Assembly (NCBI RefSeq): GCF_026341125.1
Contig: NZ_JAPEOR010000001.1
Location: 124,001 to 188,000, forward strand
Origin: Streptomyces sp. NBC_01142
Lineage (GTDB): Bacteria > Actinomycetota > Actinomycetes > Streptomycetales > Streptomycetaceae
Length of the DNA stretch: 64,000 bases
Direction: 5' to 3'
A model generated the notes under the pieces. It was given only the letters and a program-made list of their open reading frames with translations, made no database searches and was not told the origin of the DNA. This document shows positions 57,447 through 64,000 of the stretch, piece by piece. The first letter of the stretch is position 1. Each line of letters begins with the position of its first letter. The translations under genes were made by a program, and so were the position numbers.

Positions 57447-58274
57447 GTGGCAGAACCAGTGGTGCGCATCCCGGATGCGAAGGTTGTCCTGTCGACGGCA
57501 TCCGTCTATCCGGAGTCCACGGCGACGGCCTTCGAGATTGCCGCGCGCCTTGGCTACGACGGTGTCGAGGTCATGGTCTGGACCGACCCCGTCAGCCAGG
57601 ACATCGAGGCCCTGCGCCGTCTCTCCGACTACCACCAGGTGGCGATCCACGCCGTCCACGCGCCCTGTCTGCTGATCACGCAGCGGGTCTGGTCCACCGA
57701 CCCGTGGGCCAAGCTCCAGCGCGCGCAGGCGGCGGCCGAGAAGCTGGGCGCGTCGACCGTCGTCGTACACCCGCCCTTCCGCTGGCAGCGGCAGTACGCC
57801 CGCGACTTCGTCAACGGGATCTGGCGGATGGCGCACGAGACGGACGTCCGGTTCGCTGTCGAGAACATGTACCCGTGGCGCTACCGGGACCGCGAAATGC
57901 TCGCGTACGCCCCCGACTGGGACGTCACCAAAGAGGACTACCGGCACTTCACGATCGACCTCTCGCACACCGCGACATCCCGCACCGACACCATGGCCAT
58001 GGTCGACCGGATGGGCGATCGCCTCGGGCATGTCCATCTCGCCGACGGCAAGGGGTCCGCGAAGGACGAGCACCTGGTCCCGGGGCGCGGCAGCCAGCCC
58101 TGTGCCGAGCTCCTCGAGCGCCTCGCCCGTACCGGCTTCGACGGCCATGTCGTCATCGAGGTCAACACCCGGCGCGCGATGTCCGCCGCCGAACGAGAGG
58201 CCGACCTCGCCGAGGCGCTCGCCTTCACCCGGCTGCACCTCGCCTCCGCCGCGTCCGGGATCCGCCGATCATGA
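57447..58274 (+). CDS. sugar-phosphate isomerase/epimerase-like TIM-barrel protein
   Basis: A 275-aa xylose isomerase-like (AP endonuclease 2 fold) protein. [51 protein letters not shown] and GHVHLADG are the usual metal-site strands. The substrate is unknown; similar genes act on inositols, sugars or hydroxypyruvate. GTG at 57447 is preceded closely by a TACCCT -10-like box, so the mRNA may be nearly leaderless. The stop overlaps a TetR gene by 4 nt (ATGA). Confidence 0.85.
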   Translation: MAEPVVRIPDAKVVLSTASVYPESTATAFEIAARLGYDGVEVMVWTDPVSQDIEALRRLSDYHQVAIHAVHAPCLLITQRVWSTDPWAKLQRAQAAAEKLGASTVVVHPPFRWQRQYARDFVNGIWRMAHETDVRFAVENMYPWRYRDREMLAYAPDWDVTKEDYRHFTIDLSHTATSRTDTMAMVDRMGDRLGHVHLADGKGSAKDEHLVPGRGSQPCAELLERLARTGFDGHVVIEVNTRRAMSAAEREADLAEALAFTRLHLASAASGIRRS

Positions 58275-58897
58275 CCGGTACGGCTCCGCGGCGGCGCGGC
58301 CGCCCGGCCCGTACGGACTCCGAGAGCGGGCCCGGCGCCCGGGAGCGGATCCTCCAGGCGGCGCGCACGGAGTTCGCGGAGCGCGGCTACGACAAGACGA
58401 CCGTCCGCGGCATCGCCAGGGCGGCGGACGTCGACCCCGCCCTCGTACACCACTACTTCGGTACGAAGGACGAGGTCTTCGCGGCCGCCATCGAGGTCTC
58501 CTTCGAACCGGCCCTGGTCGTCCCCGCGATCCTGGGTCAGGGCACGGACGGCATCGGCGAGCGGCTCGCCCGCTTCTTCATCGGGGTGTGGGAGAACCCG
58601 GCGACGCGGGGCCCGCTGCTGGCGATCATCCGTTCCGCGCTCACCCACGAGGCGGCGGCGAAGGTGCTGCGCGGCTTCGTGCTGCGGCGGCTGCTCGAGC
58701 GGATCGCGGCGGAGCTGGATGTACCGGACCCGAAGTTCCGGGCGGAGCTGGCGGCCTCGCACATGATCGGCATCGCGATTCTGCGGTATGTGATCAAGGT
58801 CGAGCCGTTGGCCTCGGTGGATCCCGAGAAGATCATCGAGATGGTCGCCCCCACGCTCCAGCGGTACCTGACCGCTGCCGACCCGTCCGGCGACTGA
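58271..58897 (+). CDS. TetR-family regulator coupled to the isomerase-like gene
   Basis: A 208-aa TetR regulator with [52 protein letters not shown] (about 22-70). The C-terminal domain ([25 protein letters not shown]) is the TetR_C group common in actinomycetes. It is translationally coupled to the upstream gene. A clean dyad (59056-59076) lies 159 bp downstream, before ilvD, and could be its operator. Confidence 0.93.
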   Translation: MTGTAPRRRGRPARTDSESGPGARERILQAARTEFAERGYDKTTVRGIARAADVDPALVHHYFGTKDEVFAAAIEVSFEPALVVPAILGQGTDGIGERLARFFIGVWENPATRGPLLAIIRSALTHEAAAKVLRGFVLRRLLERIAAELDVPDPKFRAELAASHMIGIAILRYVIKVEPLASVDPEKIIEMVAPTLQRYLTAADPSGD

Positions 58898-59055
58898 GGC
58901 GGACCACCCCGGCCACTGTGCGGCGCGGCGCGCAACCGCCGCCCGGGGTCTGAGGCGGACGCCCGGTTTCGGGAGGGGCGGGGCAGAGGGAAGTCCCGCG
59001 CAGCGGCCCGCCACCCCGGGCCGCACTGCCCGAAGGGCGAGCATTTCGTCCCGCT

Positions 59056-59076
59056 ATCCGGACAAGCTGTCCAGAT
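59056..59076. promoter_or_regulatory. 21-bp dyad operator before ilvD
   Basis: ATCCGGACA-AGC-TGTCCAGAT: nine-base arms with a single mismatch, centred 68 bp upstream of the ilvD start. Size and symmetry fit a TetR or GntR operator. Confidence 0.65.
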
Positions 59077-59133
59077 CTTGGAGGCAGGCGTACGCTCGAA
59101 TGCAGTCCTACCCCTATTGAGGAGCGAGCGACG

Positions 59134-60984
59134 ATGCCCGAGCTGAGGTCCCGCACTGTCACCCACGGCCGCAATATGGCGGGCGCCCGCGCCCTTATGC
59201 GGGCGTCGGGCGTAGCGAGCGCGGACATCGGCAAGCCGATCATCGCGGTCGCCAACTCCTTCACCGAGTTCGTACCCGGGCACACCCACCTCGCCCCGGT
59301 CGGCCGGATCGTCTCCGACGCGATCCTGGCGGCCGGCGCGGTGCCGCGCGAGTTCAACACGATCGCCGTCGACGACGGCATCGCGATGGGCCACGCCGGA
59401 ATGCTGTACTCGCTGCCCTCCCGCGATCTGATCGCCGACAGCGTCGAGTACATGGTCGAGGCGCACTGCGCGGACGCGCTGATCTGCATCTCGAACTGCG
59501 ACAAGATCACGCCGGGCATGCTGATGGCCGCACTGCGCCTGAACATCCCGGTCGTCTTCGTCTCCGGCGGCCCGATGGAGGCCGGTCAGGCCACGCTCGT
59601 CGACGGCACGGTCCGCAAGCTCGACCTGATCAACGCCATCGTGGACGCGGTCAACGAGGACGTCTCGGACGAGGATGTCCTCCGCATCGAGGAGAACGCC
59701 TGCCCGACCTGCGGCTCCTGTTCCGGCATGTTCACCGCCAACTCCATGAACTGCCTGACCGAGGCCATGGGGCTCTCCCTGCCGGGCAACGGTTCCGTGC
59801 TCGCCACGCACACCGCCCGCAAGGCGCTGTACGAGGAGGCCGGCCGTACGGTCGTCGAGATCACCAAGCGTTACTACGCGCAGGGCGACGAGAGCGTGCT
59901 GCCGCGCAACGTCGCGTCCCGCGCGGCCTTCGACAACGCCATGGCCCTCGACATCGCCATGGGCGGCTCGACGAACACGATCCTGCACCTGCTCGCCGCC
60001 GCCCAGGAGGCCGGGCTCGACTACGACCTCAAGGACATCGACGCGGTCTCGCGCCGAGTTCCGTGCCTGGCCAAGGTCGCGCCGAACGTCGCCCCCGGCG
60101 GTACGTACTACATGGAGGACGTGCACCGGGCGGGCGGCATCCCGGCCATCCTCGGTGAGCTCTACCGTGCGGGTCTGCTGAACGAGGACGTGCACTCCGT
60201 GCATTCCCCGACCCTCGCCGACTGGCTCAAGACGTGGGACGTGCGCGGCGGTTCGCCGTCCGCCGAGGCCGTCGAGATGTGGCACGCGGCGCCGGGATGC
60301 GTGCGCTCCGCGACCGCGTTCTCGCAGTCCGAGCGCTGGGCATCCCTCGATGTGGACGCGGCCGGCGGCTGCATCCGCGACCTGGAGCACGCGTACTCCA
60401 AGGACGGCGGCCTCGCCGTGCTGAAGGGCAACCTCGCCGTGGACGGCTGTGTCGTGAAGACCGCCGGTGTCGACGAGTCGATCTGGACGTTCGAGGGACC
60501 GGCCGTCGTCTGCGAGTCGCAGGACGAGGCCGTGGACAAGATCCTCCGCAAGGAGATCAAGGAGGGCGACGTCGTCGTCATCCGTTACGAGGGCCCGCGC
60601 GGCGGCCCCGGCATGCAGGAGATGCTCTACCCGACGTCCTTCCTGAAGGGCCGTGGTCTCGGCAAGGCCTGCGCGCTGGTGACGGACGGCCGCTTCTCCG
60701 GCGGTACGTCGGGCCTGTCGATCGGCCACGCCTCACCGGAGGCGGCGTCGGGCGGGACCATTGCGCTCGTCGAGGACGGCGACCGCATCCGTATCGACAT
60801 CCCGAACCGCTCGATCGAACTCCTCGTCCCCGAGGCCGAGCTGGCGACCCGTCGTGAGGCGCTGGGCGGGGCGTATGCCCCCAAGTCCCGTGAGCGCAAG
60901 GTCTCGGCGGCGCTGCGTGCGTACGCGGCGATGGCGACGAGCGCGGACAAGGGTGCGGTGCGGGACGTGTCCCGCCTGGGCTGA
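59134..60984 (+). CDS. ilvD: dihydroxy-acid dehydratase
   Basis: IlvD dehydrates 2,3-dihydroxy-acids in isoleucine, valine and pantothenate precursor synthesis. The 616-aa protein has the Fe-S cysteines in [18 protein letters not shown] and [42 protein letters not shown], and [30 protein letters not shown] precedes ATG 59134. It stands alone, as usual in streptomycetes. Its product feeds 2-ketoisovalerate, the precursor of pantoate used by panC in this window. Confidence 0.97.
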   Translation: MPELRSRTVTHGRNMAGARALMRASGVASADIGKPIIAVANSFTEFVPGHTHLAPVGRIVSDAILAAGAVPREFNTIAVDDGIAMGHAGMLYSLPSRDLIADSVEYMVEAHCADALICISNCDKITPGMLMAALRLNIPVVFVSGGPMEAGQATLVDGTVRKLDLINAIVDAVNEDVSDEDVLRIEENACPTCGSCSGMFTANSMNCLTEAMGLSLPGNGSVLATHTARKALYEEAGRTVVEITKRYYAQGDESVLPRNVASRAAFDNAMALDIAMGGSTNTILHLLAAAQEAGLDYDLKDIDAVSRRVPCLAKVAPNVAPGGTYYMEDVHRAGGIPAILGELYRAGLLNEDVHSVHSPTLADWLKTWDVRGGSPSAEAVEMWHAAPGCVRSATAFSQSERWASLDVDAAGGCIRDLEHAYSKDGGLAVLKGNLAVDGCVVKTAGVDESIWTFEGPAVVCESQDEAVDKILRKEIKEGDVVVIRYEGPRGGPGMQEMLYPTSFLKGRGLGKACALVTDGRFSGGTSGLSIGHASPEAASGGTIALVEDGDRIRIDIPNRSIELLVPEAELATRREALGGAYAPKSRERKVSAALRAYAAMATSADKGAVRDVSRLG

Positions 60985-61097
60985 CGCCCTTATCCGCTCC
61001 GGCCTCAATCCGCTCCGGCCTCAATCCGGCCTGACCGGATCCGGCTGACCTGACCACCGGACCGGACCGGACCGGGTCTGACCCGACATCGGTGAGG

Positions 61098-61128
61098 GAG
61101 CCCGTGCCGCCCTGGACGGCACGGGCTC
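61098..61128. terminator. 12-bp hairpin after ilvD
   Basis: GAGCCCGTGCCG (61098-61109) pairs with CGGCACGGGCTC (61117-61128), loop CCCTGGA. It ends the ilvD transcript 113 nt after its stop. Between them is a short run of CTCCGGCCTCAATCCG-type repeats (about 60995-61035). Confidence 0.88.
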
Positions 61129-61218
61129 GTCCGGACGACCGATGCTCACTCCCCGTATCCGTACGAATGCGCTACGATTCCCGATCGTCATCCTGTCATG
61201 GTCATGATTGGGGAGCGC

Positions 61219-61650
61219 ATGCGTACATCTGTGCAACGGTTCACGGTGATCGCGACGGCGGTCGGGGCGCTCGCGGCACTCGGCGCCACCCCGGCGAACG
61301 CCGCCACCCCCGCGAGCCTCTGCGGCTCCGGCTACACCCAGATCGACTCACACGTCCTCCGCAAGAGCGCCACCGTCGAACTCGCCCGCGTCCATCTGCT
61401 CTACAACGCGTCCACGAGGTACAACTGCGTGGTCACCACGCATACTTCGGCCACCAGCGGCCAAACCCTCCCGACCGGCGCCTGGATCACCCCGAGCGGC
61501 GGCAGTCAGAAGAAGGATCAGGACGACTACTCCTCCTACGCGGGTCCGGTGAAGGTGCAGGCAGCCGGCCGCTGTGTGAAATGGGGCGGCATGATCGAGG
61601 CGGGCGTCGGCACCTACGCCTACACCAGCCCGTGGGAGCACTGCGGCTGA
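61219..61650 (+). CDS. secreted protein, spore-associated protein A (SapA)-like
   Basis: A 143-aa exported protein. The signal peptide covers about 1-30 (MRTSVQRFTVIATAVGAL then AANAATPAS-like cleavage site). The mature part has four Cys (LCGSGYTQID, YNCVVTT, GRCVKWGG, EHCG end) and SSYAGPVKVQAAG, the layout I associate with SapA-type proteins of the streptomycete spore surface. ATG at 61219 follows GGGGAGCGC. Probably two disulfides. The role of SapA-like proteins is not established. Confidence 0.82.
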   Translation: MRTSVQRFTVIATAVGALAALGATPANAATPASLCGSGYTQIDSHVLRKSATVELARVHLLYNASTRYNCVVTTHTSATSGQTLPTGAWITPSGGSQKKDQDDYSSYAGPVKVQAAGRCVKWGGMIEAGVGTYAYTSPWEHCG

Positions 61651-61692
61651 CGCGGCACCCACTGGATCCCCACAGCCCCACCGCCCCGCCGC

Positions 61693-63951
61693 TCACCAGT
61701 GCGCCGGGTCCTTGGCGTCGAGCGCGAAGACGGAGCCGTCCGGGGCGGTGGCGAAGACCCGGCCGCCGACGGTGACGGGGGCGGGCAGTACGGACGCGAA
61801 GGTGTAACGCCCGTCGTCCATACGGGGCTTGGTCTGGCCGAGCAGCGCGCCGTGCACGGCGTCGACGGCCAGCAGCCGCCCGTCCCCGGCCGACACATAG
61901 ACCGCGTGCCCGTCGGCGGCCGGACGCGAGAGATGGGTCACCGAGGTCTCAAGACGCCAGAGCTGAGCGGGCTTTGCGTCGGCGTCGGCGTCGGCGCCCG
62001 TGTCCGGGTCGGTGTCGAGCGCGAGGAGAGAGCCCCCGGAGCCGCTCAGATAGACGGTGCCGCCGACCACCGTCGCCTGGGCCTGGTCGACCGGGGCGGA
62101 CAGCGGGATACGGCGGGCGGTACCGGCGGCGTTCACCGTGCCGTCGAGCGGGATGCCGAGCCCGATGCCGAGCCGCACGACGGCGTCCGTATAGCCGTCG
62201 GCAGTGGCGGAGAGCAGATACAGGGCACCGTCCCCGAAGTGCACCGGACTCAGCGACCCCTTGAGGCGCTTCTCCCAGAGCAGGTCTCCGTTGCCCGGGT
62301 CGACCGCGCTGATCAGGGTGGACGTCCCGTCCATGGAGGGCGTGGCGGCGAGCGCGGGGCCGCTCTCCTCGGGGGACGAGACCCACTGGGTGCCGTGTCC
62401 GCCGCGCTTGTGGGTCCACCGCTCCTCGCCCGTCGCCGAGTCGACGGCCCGCACCAGCCCGTTGTCCTTCACCAGCAGCACCACACGTCCGGCGTGCCGG
62501 ACCGTCGAGTACGGCGAGATGTCGAGCTCCCAGCGCACCTCGCCCGACTCCGGCTCGAGCGCCTCGAGCCGGTCCCCGCCGGGCGTCACCACATGCAACA
62601 GCCCGCCGGTGAGGACGGGCGCCATGCCCTCGTCGCTCTGGGCAGCACTGTCGGCAGCCTCCGCCGACCACTCGGTTCCTCCGGCAAGCGGGCTCAGGCT
62701 GGCGACCTTGATTCCGGGCGCGGTGCAGTAGAGCCCGGGGGCAGCGGCCGTGCAGACCGGGGTCCTGTTCTCGGCGTTCCCGCCGCGCAGGAGGACACTC
62801 CAGGGCCGGAAATCCTCTCCCGCGTGCGGGGAGGCGGGCGTGGAGCGGGTGGTGTCGCCGTCCGCCACGGTGCGTACGCCGACGATCCCTGCCGTGGCCA
62901 GCACCGCCGACGCTGCGACCGCGGCCGCCCACCGGAGCTTGCTGCTGCGCAGTCGGGTCAGGATCCGTCCCCCGGTCCGGATCCGCGGCTCGCGGGCAGG
63001 AGCGGAAGCGGGGGTGGGGGAAGGGGCAGAGGCAGGGGCGGAGTCGGGATGCGGGGCCGTGCTTTCCCCGGGGCCGGGCATCCGTTGTGCGGGTATGTCG
63101 GCCTGGGTGTCGTACGACGTCGAGGGCGAGGACGCCCGCAGCGCGATCATCAGCTCGTCCGGCGTCGGCCGGTCCGCCGGGTCCTTCGCGAGGCAGCGCT
63201 GGAACAGGGGCACGAGATCCGCCGGCACACCCGCCAAGTCCGGTTCGTTGTGCACCACTTGGTACGCCACGATGTACGGGCTGTCCGAGTCGAAGGGACC
63301 GCGTCCGGTCGCCGCGTGCACCAGCACCGCACCCAGCGCGAACACATCGGCGGCCGGCCCGACCTCGCGCGGACGCTGGAACTGCTCGGGCGCCATGAAC
63401 GGCGGCGTACCGATCAGCTTGCCCGTCTCCGTGCGTAGATCGCTGTCCGAGGGGCGGGAGATGCCGAAGTCGATGACCTTGGGCCCGTCCGACGCCAGCA
63501 GCACATTGCTCGGCTTGAGGTCGCGGTGCACCACGCCGGCGCGATGGATGTCGCGCAACGCCTCGGCCAGACCGGCACCGGCCCTGCGCAGCTCTGCCGC
63601 GCTCAGCGGACCGTTCCGCTTCACCTTCTCGGCGAGCGTCGGGCCGTCGATGAACAGCGTGGCCATCCAAGGCCGTTCGGCCTCCGGGTCGGCGTCGACG
63701 ACGGGTGCGGTGAAGGCACCGCTGACCCGGCGGGCGGCGGCGACCTCCTGCCGGAAGCGGGCTCTGAACTCCGGATCCGAGGCGTGCTCGCCATGGACGA
63801 TCTTGACCGCGAGGCGCAACCCGGAGGCGGACGTGGCCAGATGGACCACGCCCATGCCGCCTGTTCCCAGGCTGGACTCGAGCCGGTACTGCCCGGCGTA
63901 TTCCGGATGCTCCGCTTCCGGGGACGGCCCGGTGCTGCCCAGCGGTGGCAT
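61693..63951 (-). CDS. receptor Ser/Thr kinase with extracytoplasmic PQQ-type beta-propeller
   Basis: A 752-aa protein. The Hanks kinase domain (about 20-275) has GTGGMGVVHLA, VKIVH Lys, HRDLKPSN, DFGISRP and GTPPFMAPEQF. A Pro/Ala/Ser linker and a TM helix (about 341-362) follow. The exported part carries repeated PQQ-type blades (LEALEPESGEVRWELDIS, VRAVDSATGEERWTHKRG, ISAVDPGNGDLLWEKRL, LLAVDAVHGALLGQTKP, FALDAKDPAHW). ATG at 63951 is preferred over the codon at 63978. Such kinases are thought to sense envelope ligands through the propeller. It converges with the SapA-like gene. Confidence 0.93.
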   Translation of the reverse strand: MPPLGSTGPSPEAEHPEYAGQYRLESSLGTGGMGVVHLATSASGLRLAVKIVHGEHASDPEFRARFRQEVAAARRVSGAFTAPVVDADPEAERPWMATLFIDGPTLAEKVKRNGPLSAAELRRAGAGLAEALRDIHRAGVVHRDLKPSNVLLASDGPKVIDFGISRPSDSDLRTETGKLIGTPPFMAPEQFQRPREVGPAADVFALGAVLVHAATGRGPFDSDSPYIVAYQVVHNEPDLAGVPADLVPLFQRCLAKDPADRPTPDELMIALRASSPSTSYDTQADIPAQRMPGPGESTAPHPDSAPASAPSPTPASAPAREPRIRTGGRILTRLRSSKLRWAAAVAASAVLATAGIVGVRTVADGDTTRSTPASPHAGEDFRPWSVLLRGGNAENRTPVCTAAAPGLYCTAPGIKVASLSPLAGGTEWSAEAADSAAQSDEGMAPVLTGGLLHVVTPGGDRLEALEPESGEVRWELDISPYSTVRHAGRVVLLVKDNGLVRAVDSATGEERWTHKRGGHGTQWVSSPEESGPALAATPSMDGTSTLISAVDPGNGDLLWEKRLKGSLSPVHFGDGALYLLSATADGYTDAVVRLGIGLGIPLDGTVNAAGTARRIPLSAPVDQAQATVVGGTVYLSGSGGSLLALDTDPDTGADADADAKPAQLWRLETSVTHLSRPAADGHAVYVSAGDGRLLAVDAVHGALLGQTKPRMDDGRYTFASVLPAPVTVGGRVFATAPDGSVFALDAKDPAHW

Positions 63952-64000
63952 CGCCCACCCCCGTTGTTTCGTGCGCAAGCGCGACGCACGGAGCCTAGTC

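Overview
The window is core chromosome of a Streptomyces-like actinomycete. GC content is very high, GTG starts and ATGA/GTGA/TGATG gene couplings are common, and it carries sigE-cseABC, lsr2, clpC, disA-radA and a SapA-like secreted protein. From memory, the gene set and much of the order (3' end of a zinc metalloprotease, tilS, hpt, ftsH, folE, folPBK, a DUF3180 gene, a DUF2520 gene, panC, coaX, lsr2, clpC, mutY, disA, radA) match both the S. coelicolor region around SCO3407-SCO3345 and M. tuberculosis Rv3626c-Rv3585. Most genes are therefore conserved housekeeping, and the interest lies in couplings, regulatory DNA and small accessory patches.

Layout. Positions 1-8.6 kb hold tRNA modification (tilS), purine salvage (hpt), membrane proteolysis (ftsH) and folate synthesis (folE on plus; folP, an NTF2-like gene, folB, folK and a DUF3180 membrane protein on minus). 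From 8.7 to 15.6 kb come an MprF-like membrane protein divergent from an esterase, then a four-gene OpuA/ProU-type osmolyte importer whose ATPase is divergent from two permeases and a lipoprotein. From 15.7 to 24.1 kb are a coiled-coil membrane protein, a stand-alone NuoD paralogue next to an NDUFAF7/MidA-family methyltransferase, a NarL-type two-component system, an ArsR-type regulator and a threonine aldolase-like PLP enzyme. From 24.2 to 29.9 kb is a tightly coupled cofactor operon (DUF2520 protein, panC, nadB, nadC, coaX) for pantothenate/CoA and NAD. From 30 to 36 kb are small proteins, a BlaI-type regulator, an acetyltransferase, lsr2 and clpC. From 36 to 47.4 kb the theme is the cell envelope: PBP4-type carboxypeptidase, M23 peptidase, TetR/MFS efflux pair, sigE-cseA-cseB-cseC, mutY, PAP2 phosphatase and a secreted protein.

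From 47.4 to 50.4 kb is the only clearly accessory patch. It has about 1.1 kb without a convincing gene, a cluster of hairpins, a gene whose coding signal changes frame, a membrane-anchored tandem-HTH regulator and a decayed tyrosine recombinase beside disA. From 50.4 to 64 kb are disA, radA, a membrane protein combining sigma-like, CxxC and BACON-like parts, a Ppx/GppA phosphatase, a sugar-phosphate isomerase-like gene with a TetR regulator, ilvD, a SapA-like protein and a receptor Ser/Thr kinase with a PQQ-type sensor domain.

Two convergent gene junctions 50 kb apart (5.0-5.5 kb and 54.9-55.4 kb) are filled by the same 121-bp repeat, two copies at each. Other notable signals are double TetR-type operators at the efflux pair, a strong dyad before ilvD, tandem 10-bp repeats upstream of sigE, two ClgR-like boxes upstream of clpC, and short tandem duplications covering stop codons. 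No rRNA or tRNA gene, CRISPR array or intact insertion sequence was recognised.
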